From the NCBI GenBank assembly GCA_003254885.1, contig QANT01007348.1, positions 1 through 23,801 on the forward strand: a DNA stretch of 23,801 nucleotides. The letters run 5' to 3'. Made by a program: the position numbers and the translations under genes. Under the pieces are notes generated by a model. The model made no database searches, was not told the origin of the DNA, and worked only from the letters and a program-made list of their open reading frames with translations. The DNA is from Purshia tridentata. Lineage: Eukaryota > Streptophyta > Magnoliopsida > Rosales > Rosaceae. Every line of letters begins with the position of its first letter. The first letter of the stretch is position 1. Positions 1 to 8,977 of the stretch are shown here, piece after piece.

Positions 1-1836
1 ACAGATTTAACGGTAGATCCTTGATTGAAACAAACTGATAAATATAGTCCTTAATTGGAACAACTTGAAATTCTCATCCTCAATTGTAAAATGGGGTATA
101 ATTATAGTCCTTTTGAAATAATTTTTCCTAATTTATATGTATTATGTAATCTACTAATCAAATAATCAATTACCTAATTAGAAATTTGACACTCAATTAC
201 TCTTCAATTAGTCAATTAGTCAATTGAACATTGAAACCCTCATCGCATCCATTAAAATCCCAACTACACCTAAATTAGTCAGTACCCCAATTGCCCAAAC
301 CCCAATCCCCCACACCACAATTGCCCAATCTCCCAAACCCCAATATTCCAATTGTTAGGGGTTTAGGCCCTTCCGTAAACATTATACACTAAAACTATTA
401 TTTTGTGTGTATATATGATCCCCAAATTGATGTGGCCCAATCTGTATGAAGTTGTTAAGTTTGGGTAAATTAAATATTGAAATTTTTTTTTTAGTTGTAT
501 TTGATGTTCAAGTAATGAATACCAAAAAAGAAGCCAAACAGGCTGAAAATCCCGTTTGGCCCTAACTCGACTTGCGCCAAAAGCCTGTAAGGCTGAAGCC
601 CGAGGAATACATGGAGTTGTATTTAGGCCCGAAGCCAGACCCGGGCCGGCCCCAAAATCCTATTGGGCTCTTGTAAATGGATGACCAAGGCTGAAAAATT
701 AGAGTCGAGCTGGACTGGGCTACTCCGGCCGATTGCCGACCCCTATGATAACATATATTAATTTATGTGACCAAATTACTCATAATTTTTGTCATCCCCA
801 TTACGATTACGACCCCAATAACAAATGTTTATATAATTATTGAATATTTATGTTCTTTTGGGTATAAGGAGGTGAAGGAGGAAGAGGCTTCGAACAAATA
901 GTAAGTAGAAATAATTTGGATATTTAGTATGCAGACTAAATATTAAGTCAAATTGATACAAGAACAGATGTGAAAATTCTACGTACTCTGATCTAAATAG
1001 GCTACCCAAGGAATTGAATTGCAATGTCGAAGCAATTTTTGGGGTTCCAAAATAAAAAATTGGAAATGTTTTACTTAATTTGCACTTGGGTGGAAATATT
1101 CCCCCAACCAACCAATCCAAACCTTAACACACTTTCAATAACCAATTCAGTTATAGTTGGAGACCTGCAGAAAATATAAATTTGGACAACAATCTATGAA
1201 ATTCAATCCATTGACGTGACCCCAATAGATTGAAGTGTTAAAACAACTTCTTCACTTTGGCTTGGGGAAGTTGCTGTTTAGGTCCCCCGTTGAACTGGAG
1301 TGACTAGAGTCAGTACGATTGAACCCTTGTGCACTCGGGACTGGTCGTGGGTCATCGAACCATTGGCTACATGTTTTCCTTATGATGGCCACCCATTGTC
1401 CTCACTTATGTCCTATCCATATCGGCCTGCGATGTGCAAGCTCTGATTGCCAGGTGTTGGGACAAAAGACAGTCACAGATACTAACGGAACGAAGGGCAG
1501 ACAAGGGTAATGTCCGTCCACCTTGTTCAATGCTTTGAACTGCCCCCATTATTGCTTTCAGTTACTATTTTTCCCAAAATTGAAAGAGGACCCAACCTGT
1601 AGCGGCGCAAAGGCTCCCATTCGCGCCAAGACCTCCCTTCCAACTCCGAATAGCTTCCCACCGATAGCCTCCCTGTTGATTTGTGGGTTATCGTTTCCAC
1701 CTCCTCGCCAATCCAAGGACCCAGTGCGATCTAAGCTCAGAGGCCTATCCATACAAACCCATAAAATGGCAACAACTACAACCAGGTGGGCAGTGAAGAA
1801 ATGTAGCTCCCATTGAGCTAATCCAGCTCCCACTGA
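1..1836. other. Non-coding AT-rich flank
   Basis: No convincing gene is seen. Positions 1-500 are AT-rich with local redundancy: a 'tagtccttaattggaaca'-like phrase recurs near 30-65, and 'cccaat' phrases cluster at 285-355. A GC-rich patch at about 540-750, with CCCGGGCCGGCC-like runs and repeated 'gctgaa' and 'gaagcc', looks like a piece of a GC-rich plant MITE, but no ends are visible. Short open frames at 848-1120 (minus) and 1319-1816 (plus) have no recognisable domain or coding character. The stretch ends abruptly where MULE transposase homology starts. Confidence 0.5.
520..755. repeat. GC-rich degenerate repeat patch (possible MITE remnant)
   Basis: This stretch departs sharply from its AT-rich surroundings. 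It has imperfect repeats of the type 'ggctgaaaa', 'gcccgag', 'gcccgaagcc' and 'cccgggccggcc'. Such GGGCC-rich segments are typical of degenerate plant MITEs. No target duplication or clean inverted ends could be placed, so the class is a guess. Confidence 0.25.
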
Positions 1837-2976
1837 GGAACCTTGCTAATTGCTGTAGCTCTAGATGGCAACAACCATATATTTCCTATTGCATTTGGCA
1901 TATGTGATAGTGAGAACGATGCCTCGTGGGAGTGGTTCTTCGGTAAACTTCGTGATGCTATCGGGAATGTGCCAAATTTGGTGGTGGTGTCCGATAAGCA
2001 CGATAGCATACGAAAAGCATGTTACAAAGCTTTCCCTGAGGCTGCATACACAAACTGCATTGTGCACCTAAAGGCAAACATAAAGAGGAAGTTCAGCTTG
2101 GCAAGTGATGATCCTGATTTGAATCGCTTCATTTCGGCTGCCAACAAATACCGATAGAAGTCTTGTTTGCGTTTGCTACGCCTAATGAGTGAGCCCGTGA
2201 GGAAATCGATCACGGTGAGGAATTGGGCCATGCAATTTGGGCTCGGTCATACTGTAAGTTCAATAGGTGGGACAGCATGTCAACAAATATTGCCGAGTCC
2301 CTTAATGCAAAGCTGAAAGATGCCCGTGAGCTTCTGCGACTGCCCTGGTTGAGTATATCAGGCACACACTACAACTTTGGTTCTTCACCCATCAGTCCAA
2401 GGCAGCCTCATCATCTATGTACTTGACACCAAGTAGAGGGGAAAGTACACTTCGTCGGCAGATGGAAGAAAGCATGCGGCTGACTGTTCATCCTATAAAT
2501 AGAACAGATTTCAACGTTGTCAAACCCTCCAAGTCGTCACCCATGTGTGTGAATCTTGAGCGCCGAACTTGCTCTTGTAGGGAATTTGACTTGGAAGGAC
2601 TCCCTTGCAAGCATGCCTTTGCAGCGGCAAGGCAACATGAGTGGAGCCTGTATGACTTATGCTCTCGATACTACACCAACGAAACATGGCACGCAACCTA
2701 TGCAATGTCCATTAATCCTGTTGGTCAGGAAGAGACGTGGAATGTTTTGAAGAATGTGAACAGTCAGGTAGTTTTGCCCCGATTATGAGACATGAGAGTG
2801 GTTGCCCGTGCAAGCAACGGACCCTTTCTGCAGGCGAAACCAAAAAAAGGAATAAATGCTCAAGGTGTGGGCAGGAAGGTCACAACCGGGCTATGTGCAA
2901 GAAGCCCATCCTATTGTCTCACCGGCCTGACACTTACACACCCTTGGACTCGAATGTGTTTCGTGGACTTCATTGA
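1837..2976 (+). pseudogene. Mutator-like (MULE) transposase, 5'-truncated and frameshifted
   Basis: A decayed MURA-type transposase in several frames. The MULE/DDE core starts at about 1837 with the phrase GTLLIAVALDGNN, followed by PIAFGICDSEN and the conserved TNCIVHLKANIKRKF. A stop falls at 2155-2157. A second frame at 2223 gives MSTNIAESLNAKLKDAREL. After a one-base shift near 2345 the text continues LVEYIR...LWFFTHQSKA. The SWIM zinc finger is complete (CSCREFDLEGLPCKHAFAAA, about 2569-2628). A further shift near 2785 leads to the CCHC knuckle CSRCGQEGHNRAMCKKP and a stop at 2974-2976. Roughly the N-terminal half and the catalytic lead-in are missing, and about 30 residues look deleted around 2160-2225. 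It cannot make an active transposase. The domain order identifies the family clearly. Confidence 0.9.
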
Positions 2977-3178
2977 ATGGCCTCCTTGTACCGTTCTTCA
3001 AAGGCCTATGTGTGGTCTGTGAACTCACTAGCATACGTATTATGCCAATTTGTGGTGCTCATTTACTGTGTTGGCATCCATATTGTGCCCGGCCTTTGTA
3101 ATTTGAACAATCCATTGCAATCTACGGTATTAAATTGTGTGGGTACTTTATCCATATCTACGCAATAACTCACATTCC

Positions 3179-3409
3179 CTAGCTGATATTGTCATTATTT
3201 ATTTGTGCGATCTGCATAATTTGCGCTACATAATGTTTACTCATGTCTATCATGTTGGCTTGGTATTCGGCCATTTGCCCAGCGTATAATTGTTTACATA
3301 ATTCAGTGTAGGTATTACTATTAAGAACGGCAGGTGTGGATATTTGGTGGACATATGGGTGACATGACGCGGCCACTTTGTATAGATCGTTGGTCATCTC
3401 TGGATTCAT
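3179..3409 (-). CDS. Weak coding candidate, unknown small protein fragment
   Basis: A 76-codon minus-strand frame. The C-terminal two thirds reads like an amphipathic helical protein (KQLYAGQMAEYQANMIDMSK, then HYVAQIMQIAQ). A similar phrase recurs upstream on the same strand near 3765-3800: DTYKVAACAA there against DLYKVAASCH here. This hints at two exons or a duplicated segment of one decayed minus-strand gene. There is no recognisable domain, the upstream frame is broken, and the overlapping frame at 3321-3512 is also open. It could be an open frame by chance. Function unknown. Confidence 0.25.
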   Translation of the reverse strand: MNPEMTNDLYKVAASCHPYVHQISTPAVLNSNTYTELCKQLYAGQMAEYQANMIDMSKHYVAQIMQIAQINNDNIS

Positions 3410-3933
3410 GTAGTGGACAAACAGCTGCTATTGCATCGCCAAACATGTACAAGTAAGTTTGTAACAGAGGCATGCCCAGTCTCCAGTCCATGCTGACAAT
3501 ACATGGACACACCTGGAAAACTTGCTACAACACATCGGCCGGACTTTGTGTACCAACTGTCCGTGACTACCAACTTCTAAATTTAAGGTTGTCCGCACTT
3601 GGGAACATGTCATTATATCCCAGTCACATTTGCAAGTGTCATGACATGTTGACCCTTACATTTTGTGGCCTGGACTATAGGTATGTAAGTACAAGCAGTC
3701 TATGTACATGTACAAGTGTATGCATGGGTTGCCATAGCAGTCTTCTTCAATTTGAATGGTGTTTGCGGCACAAGCTGCAACTTTGTATGTGTCTTGCGGT
3801 GAAATAACACGTGATCAAGAATGGGTTCACACAATTACGTCTGTGATTACAATGAAATTTGAAGTTACTTACTAATTTGCCCCTTATCAGTTCTCACGGT
3901 TGCTTTTGCCGTAACTCAGATGTTACGAACATT

Positions 3934-3942
3934 AATTATATA
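3934..3942. repeat. Left target-site duplication of the 443-bp MITE
   Basis: AATTATATA directly abuts the GGGAAATT terminus and matches 7 of 9 bases of the 9-mer following the right terminus (AAGTATATG, 4386-4394). Nine base pairs is the Mutator-superfamily length. The two mismatches are consistent with an old insertion. Confidence 0.55.
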
Positions 3943-4385
3943 GGGAAATTCTTAAAAATAGACCAAATTAAATTCAAATTAACTGTTTTTTAGACCATCC
4001 AAACATTTGTTTGACTTTTGTAGCTCTTTCGCACAAAATAGGACAAAAAATACCCCCACCTCATTATAAGGCATATACAAATGGTGTGCAGGTAGTGGAC
4101 AAATGGTGGACACGTTAACTCGTGTTGCAGGACAGGCCATGGACAAATGGTGGACATGTTACCCCGTGTTGCAGGACATGACACATTAACTCGTGTTGCA
4201 GGACTACTGGTCTTAGTTTGTCCACAATCTATCCACTATTTGAACACCATTTATACAGGCTTTGGAATGGGGTGGGGGTATTTTTGTGTATATTTGTGCA
4301 AAAAAGCAAAAAAAGTCAAACAAATGTTGGGATGGTCTGAAGGAGTCATTTTAAAATTAATTTTGTCTATTTGTGGGACTGACCC
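3943..4385. mobile_element. MULE-type inverted-repeat MITE, 443 bp
   Basis: The two ends are long inverted repeats of about 125 bp. The left arm from GGGAAATTC at 3943 and the reverse complement of the right arm from 4385 share AATAGAC, then CAGACCATCC-AACATTTG with TTTGACTTTT (one arm has A, the other C), then a CACAAA stretch and AAAAATACCCCCACC, reaching about 4070 and 4260. Long inverted repeats with a 9-bp target duplication are the Mutator-superfamily signature. The flanks AATTATATA (3934-3942) and AAGTATATG (4386-4394) agree at 7 of 9 positions. The interior is a GGACA-rich minisatellite, with no coding capacity. The same end type recurs at 15230-15358. Confidence 0.75.
4097..4204. repeat. 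44-bp minisatellite inside the MITE
   Basis: Two 44-bp units start at 4097 and 4141, each beginning GGACAAATGGTGGACA and containing CGTGTTGCAGGACA. A partial third unit (ACTCGTGTTGCAGGAC) ends at 4204. The repeated GGACA words are the same motif found in arrays elsewhere in the 4-15 kb region. Confidence 0.7.
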
Positions 4386-4394
4386 AAGTATATG
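4386..4394. repeat. Right target-site duplication of the 443-bp MITE
   Basis: AAGTATATG directly follows the terminal CCC at 4385 and pairs with AATTATATA at 3934-3942 (7 of 9 identical). Confidence 0.55.
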
Positions 4395-4651
4395 ATGGAA
4401 CTTTCGTGTTCGCTAATTGAGAGTTTGGTCCCATTATGCTCTGTACGCACTAACTGCTGCAGCAATCACCCTTGAATTGAGTTGACAGCAATCTGCATTC
4501 TTTAAAGCGAGTAATTAAAAATGGTTTACTAGTTTTAGACAAAATGGTGGATGGCCTAAATATCTCCGTTGTCTGTGTGTCTAACGAGCTTATCAGTTCT
4601 CTTAACCCCCTCTAGTCAATTTGTGTTTACTAACCATCCCCCTTGGAGAGC
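4395..4651. other. Upstream region of the first small gene
   Basis: AT-balanced sequence of about 250 bp with no frame of interest. It should contain the promoter and 5' leader of the plus-strand gene beginning at 4652. No clear TATA box with a defined start could be assigned. Confidence 0.3.
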
Positions 4652-5473
4652 ATGGCTGACTCCCCTTACCCATCTCCTCCCCAATCCCCCTTGAGCCCAC
4701 AATCCCCCTTGAGCCCTCAACCCCCGTCCAGCCCGCAATCCCCATTCGGCAACTTGCTTCCATTGTGGGATGCACCATCTCATTCTCACATAGGCACGCC
4801 CTCGTCAGCTGGTTCATCAAACCATGTGTTCATCACGGATGAAAGCTCGGATGACGACGATGCACCAAATTGGGGTGATCGCGTGAACGATGAGGTCGTA
4901 TGGTACCAGGACAAAGCCACTTGGTGGAGTGGTCAGGCGGCTGCGCTGGAACGTGAGCTCGAAGAAATTTGCGCCATAATAGATGCAGTCATTACAGGGA
5001 CACAACGTTGCGATGTGGAGTGCAACAGGGTGTTCATGCGGTATTTTGATCTGGGACAGCTGCTACACGATGCTAGAAAGTGGCAACAGACGTGCAAAGA
5101 GGTTGATGTTTCAGACTTCCAGCAATCGTCGTAGTGCAAGGCCATGCTTGATGGCGAGTTTTAGCGTGGGTTCACACTGTTCAAGTAAGCAAGGATTGAC
5201 CTAATGCATGTACTGTATATTTTCTGTCGACATTTGAAAATTTAAAGCCTTTTAGTAGCATGATTATTTGTAACTTAACCCTAGTTGACTTGAGGTGTGA
5301 AATAATGCAGCAGTGTTTCTTATCATCACATGTGGGATGTTTCCCATTTGTGTCCATGCAGGGATTATGTGAAGAGTGTGCACTCCGAGGCCGCACAATT
5401 GTGGGATGCCATAACTCCTTCCACTGCCCAAAGAATGGTGCAAGGAGACCGTGGGCCTCCGGCGGGAATGTGA
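4652..5473 (+). pseudogene. Small acidic/coiled-coil gene, unknown family (copy 1 of 2)
   Basis: The ATG at 4652 is preferred over an in-frame TTG at 4643. Exon 1 runs 4652-5184. The intron 5185-5361 (177 bp) has GTAAGC and TCCATGCAG borders. Exon 2 (5362-5473) ends in TGA. The protein would be about 213 residues: an S/P-rich N-terminus (SPPQSPLSPQSPLSPQ), then SSNHVFITDESSDDDD, then WYQDKATWWS with a Glu-rich helix, and a C-terminal block GFTLFKDYV..., AAQLWDAITPS, GPP. The splice is supported by homology: the spliced frame aligns with the frame at 8858-8977 (GFxLF, W..ITP, G.P), whereas reading through the other frame does not. Two in-frame TAG codons (5132-5134 and 5162-5164) make it a pseudogene, unless the first is the real end. 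Function unknown. Confidence 0.6.
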
Positions 5474-6316
5474 TCCCCAGGTTTATGGGAAATGATGTTG
5501 TGCTTCTATGCCCACGCGCCCCATATGATACCTTTTATGACCGTCTTACAAGTGAACGTTGAGTAATGGGGGTGTTTTTGTGTTATTTTGTCAGATGTAG
5601 GTAAGCATGGTATGGCTACTCTCTAAAGGGATTTGGTTGGAGGTTTTCGTAGTTTAATGTTATGCCAACTGTACGAGCACCTCATACGGCCTCGATGAAC
5701 GGCATTGGTTGAATGTTTTCTTTGGATTCAAGTAGGTGATATTTTGAGTTGTTATTAACATGTGGACATTTTGGGTTTGAACAAGTACAACACTTGCATG
5801 CCATATAACTTGTTAGTAACTGGACGTTCCTGTGCTGCCAAATTTTTGTGCTTATTACGAACAACGTAAAACTAATGAATGAAAGTTAGTTTGGCCAACT
5901 AATGGACAATTACCAGCCACGCTATGGACACAGCTTTGCCAAGCTGGCTCAACATGTCTGCATTTTCTCAAGTGCGGCCTTTTTTTGGGAGACCGGGTAT
6001 GTGTGTTGATGATAACGATCATTACTTTATACTGTCGTGTGTCCAGTAAATATGAAATGGTTCAGTTGTTGGTTTCCATGCGTTAGGTTGACCAATAGTT
6101 ATTTCCGTAGACAAACAGTTGACAACTCGGTAGTGTGCACATAGGTTGTGTTGACCACCCAGTCGGGGTCACAATTTTGACTAGCCACTGAGAAGCCCAC
6201 TGACCAATAGGGGAATCTCTGCTACTTTCCCTATAATCCAATGTAGGGTGCTCTCCCTATAAAGCCATGGTCACCATGGCCATCAACTATTTTGTTTACC
6301 TTGGTAGTCTGAAAGA
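5474..6316. other. Spacer between small genes
   Basis: No gene seen. The plus frame continuing to 5562 is the unspliced alternative reading of the preceding exon 2, not a separate gene. Scattered GGACA words occur near 5763, 5823, 5903 and 5926. The last part (6240-6316) should hold the leader of the Cys-rich gene. Confidence 0.45.
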
Positions 6317-6721
6317 ATGGAGTCCTTCTCCTCAGCAACTGCCGGTTCACCACCCGACCCTTGTAAATGTCGTCCCAGCAACCCAACTGCCCCACTATGT
6401 GACTATTGCTTAAGGTAGGAGGTGTACGGACCGGACTAGACATTGTGTACGTGCAATGACGATATCCTCTCCCCGTTATACGACTTCTACATGAGTCTGC
6501 CACTCCCGGTGTTGGCGAATCACCTAAACATGCACCACCAGTGGATAAACAACATCCCGTCACCGAAGAAGCCCAAAGAACCTGTGTCGTGCCGTTGCAA
6601 GCCTCCAAATAAACTTCCTTGTGACGAATACGAGTTGGGGCAACAGTTGGATGAGTGGGCAGAAAAGCGTGCAGAGGAGGAGGATTTTCCCCCTCCTCAT
6701 AAGTCTAACTGGTCTGACTGA
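6317..6721 (+). pseudogene. Small Cys-rich gene, unknown family
   Basis: One frame runs from ATG 6317 to TGA 6721 (134 sense positions) if two internal TAG codons at 6416-6418 and 6437-6439 are read through. Each is one C-to-T step from CAG. The N-terminus MESFSSATAGSPPDP leads into a Cys cluster CKCRPSNPTAPLCDYC, then CTCND. After a helical middle (LPLPVLANHLNMHHQW) a second cluster repeats the first pattern (CRCKPPNKLPC), followed by an acidic tail. The paired CxC-[RK]-P motifs suggest a small metal-binding domain, but I recognise no family. A 125-codon minus-strand frame overlaps (6231-6608), with no domain. The start follows the same 'small gene on the plus strand' layout as its neighbours. 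Confidence 0.5.
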
Positions 6722-6748
6722 AGAAGGCTCACTGTGCATGGCTGAGCC

Positions 6749-6769
6749 TTGTTGTTGTTGTTGTTGTTG
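6749..6769. repeat. (TTG)7 microsatellite
   Basis: Seven perfect TTG units lie 28 bp after the stop codon of the Cys-rich frame, in its likely 3' untranslated region. Confidence 0.95.
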
Positions 6770-7907
6770 ATCTATGGATGGGTGCATCTCATAGTTCGAG
6801 GTTGTTGACCATAAGGCGGTGTGATCTATGTATTCAAGTATGTAGTCATAGTACGTGTCAAATAAAAGGTCCTGAGGTGTTCAATGTTGTGTAAAATAGT
6901 TTGCGTTTGCTAATGTAATCTACCTTCCAGTGTCCAGATGGTTAAATTGCATAGGTTTTTGTTACCCATGACCTTGTCTAATTGGGATCTCCATCCCCTG
7001 CCCAAATTTTCCAAATCATGTAAATGAATTACTTCATTTATCGACGACGTTAAGTTCATCCGAGTTATGCGGACAGAGCATGGACAGGCAAAGGCCAGAA
7101 GGCGAACACAGAGGACTCCGAGCACGTGTGCTTTGCATGTCCAAATTGTCTACCCTATGTCCGTTGGTTGTACACTGTATGCCACCAGTGTCCATAAATG
7201 CATACAAATGACATCAGTAGTTAAATTTACGGGTAGGGTGTGAAAACGGTGGCCAAGTGTTGTGTGTGTAATGGTGTGTTATGTTTACAGACCTTCTATA
7301 TACCCACACCCAACGTGTCTAACTTAGTTACAAACAATTTGACAAGTTTTTTCAAATGTCTAACAAATAGATTTATATTAGAGGCACATAGAAAATGAAA
7401 GATTAAAAATTTGGTACTAAATTGAAATGCAATCATAGTGTGTACAAGTTGTATATGAATACATTGTTTCATTTGTGTTGCTCTCCATAGCTGGAAAGTC
7501 TACTATTATCCCTGTGTTTATATATGATTTTTGGGCGTCATTACCATTGGTTTGGAATGCCTCCCCCCCCCCCCCTCCCATTTCCGAGTGAGTATTCTCA
7601 AAACTCACTAGAACTGTCCCCAAACTCATTGTCCCCCAACGTTCAATCTGTTCGGTCAGGGTGTTTCCAACAAACCTGAAAAGTATTTACGCATTAACCG
7701 GCAGCTGGACATTGTCACCACATTGCCACAATAATCCGTATGTTTATAAAGAGGCTACCCGATTTTAACAATTGCGCTGTAGCAGACAAATGGGAGACAG
7801 GAAATAGACAACGTGTCGACAAAACCTATGGTAATCAGTGTGCTTTTGATTTTGGCTTTTCTACGCCAAGACCACCTACACTATAGAAGGTGTGCTCCCG
7901 TACTATC
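6770..7907. other. Spacer, no gene seen
   Basis: No frame with recognisable content. GGACA/TGTCC words appear near 7071, 7080, 7138 and 7190. A run of 13 C residues lies at 7563-7575. The region ends at the hairpin MITE. Confidence 0.45.
7563..7575. repeat. Poly-C tract (C13)
   Basis: Thirteen consecutive C residues, flanked by CT on the left and TCCC on the right. The length is prone to sequencing or assembly error. Confidence 0.9.
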
Positions 7908-8169
7908 AAAACTTTTTTTATGTACTATTTACCAACTAAAATTATTAATATGTGCCAATATGGCACCTCCAGTCAATTTTTTTTGTTAAATCATCAATTT
8001 ATTTTTCAAACTTTCTAATTTGCCCTTAACAACTTTATTTTTTTCCTTGTTATACTTGAGGGCAAATTAGAAGTTTGAAAAATAAATTGATGATTTAACA
8101 AAAAAATTGACTGGAGATGTCACATTAGCATATATTGAAAACTTCATGTGGTATTTAGATAAAAAACCC
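7908..8169. mobile_element. Hairpin (foldback) MITE, about 260 bp
   Basis: The inner arms 7967-8025 and 8059-8116 are near-perfect inverted repeats (CTCCAGTCAATTTTTT ... TTCTAATTTGCCCT, with one-base indels), separated by a spacer of about 33 bp. Weaker arm similarity continues outward to about 7908 and 8169: TTTTTTTATGTACTATTTACC pairs with GGTTTTTTATCTAAATACC, allowing mismatches. It is not coding. The superfamily is not assignable because the flanking duplication is unclear. It sits between the second and third small genes. Confidence 0.75.
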
Positions 8170-8486
8170 TTTTATTTTTGTAATTACAATATAGATTTAG
8201 TAATGCCTTGTCTAGACTAAAGACCATCAAGTACTCCACTTAATTGGGTAGTGAATTCTATGATGCACGTCCACTCGCTCATTGATAGCAGCTCCACTTA
8301 ATATGAAACTCAATGTATCCACCTACCTTCTTTACCCAATAGCCTCCACTTAATTTCCCATTGATGGCAGTTGGGTATTAATATGAAACTCAATATTTAT
8401 TCCCTCAAACATCTGAAGTTGCAAGTAGGTGAAACGAATTTCACGTCCACCAAGCCAAACATCATTGAGCTCCCAATCCTACGACC
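8170..8486. other. Upstream region of the third small gene with a repeated word
   Basis: No gene. CTCCACTTAAT occurs three times (8234, 8292, 8344; spacings 58 and 52 bp), and ATATGAAACTCAAT twice. This indicates a diverged tandem duplication in the leader or promoter of the downstream gene. No TATA box can be assigned with confidence. Confidence 0.5.
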
Positions 8487-8977
8487 ATGGCGGATAATCC
8501 TGCAAGGCCGGGCCAATCGTCCAGTTCCAATCATGTGTACCTATCAGACTCGGATGTTGAACAACCACTTGCAGACAGCAACCAGAAGCCCCTAGAATGG
8601 TATCGCGAGAGGACCACATATTGGAGCACCCGAGTGGGACACCTAGAGCTTAACTTGCGAGAAACGAAGGCCGAGAGGATGTGTGTCCAAATGGATGAAA
8701 ATGTCAAGGAGGGCGGGCACGAGATCTGAGTTGAAAAAATACAATCTTGGAAGCAGAAGATTTGCGTTGTTGAGGCAAAGATAGCAGCCGATACCTCTGA
8801 GGCTGTAAACATATTTGTGCATTCAGCGGAATTCGGAGCCATCAAACACAACACTTTATGAAAGGATTTGAGCTCTTCAGAGAATACATGGAGGTGTCTG
8901 TACCACATGTTCAGTGGCAGCACATTACCCCTTACATCGCAAGTTCAAAGTTGGGTGGCAACAGTGGGCATCCATGA
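8487..8977 (+). pseudogene. Small coiled-coil gene, unknown family (copy 2 of 2)
   Basis: ATG 8487 begins MADNPARPGQ, followed by SSSSNHVYLSDSD and LEWYRERTTYWS with a charged helix (LELNLRETKAE). A TGA at 8727-8729 interrupts the frame. The same frame continues to 8859 (VEAKIAADTSEAVNIF). A one-base shift near 8855 is then needed to enter the frame that ends at TGA 8975-8977 and holds MKGFELFREYMEV and WQHITPYIA. The N-terminal SSNHV/WY..T.WS blocks and the C-terminal GFxLF/W..ITP blocks align with the gene at 4652-5473, so these are diverged members of one family. This copy has no intron at the site where the other has 177 bp. A good donor-like GGGTAAGT lies downstream at about 9030. Function unknown. 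Confidence 0.6.

Larger units (their letters stand above)
2977..3942. other. Unresolved spacer right of the MULE transposase
   Basis: No plus-strand gene is convincing; the 111-codon plus frame at 3472-3807 has Cys/Leu-rich text with no domain. The minus strand has a weak coding candidate (separate entry). The stretch ends with AATTATATA (3934-3942), the left target-site copy of the adjoining inverted-repeat element. Confidence 0.45.

Noticed and set aside
1558-1833. Minus and plus frames of about 90 codons upstream of the transposase
   Set aside because: No MULE N-terminal motif appears in either. Transposase homology starts sharply at about 1837.
3472-3807. 111-codon plus frame, Cys/Leu-rich
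   Set aside because: Low-quality composition with many Cys, Leu and Ser and no family resemblance. The opposite strand has better candidate text.
5260-5562. Plus frame reading GLCEECALRGRTIVGCHN as a zinc-finger-like exon
   Set aside because: It looked attractive, with several Cys/His. However, the alternative phase spliced from the strong GTAAGC donor at 5185 gives a C-terminus homologous to the paralogue at 8858-8977, so this frame is a shadow.
6231-6608. 125-codon minus-strand open frame over the Cys-rich gene
   Set aside because: The plus-strand reading has paired Cys motifs and only CAG-type stops. The minus text has no domain and probably stays open as a shadow.
8531-8923. 130-codon minus-strand open frame over the second small gene
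   Set aside because: The plus strand carries two blocks homologous to the gene at 4652; the minus frame has no such support.
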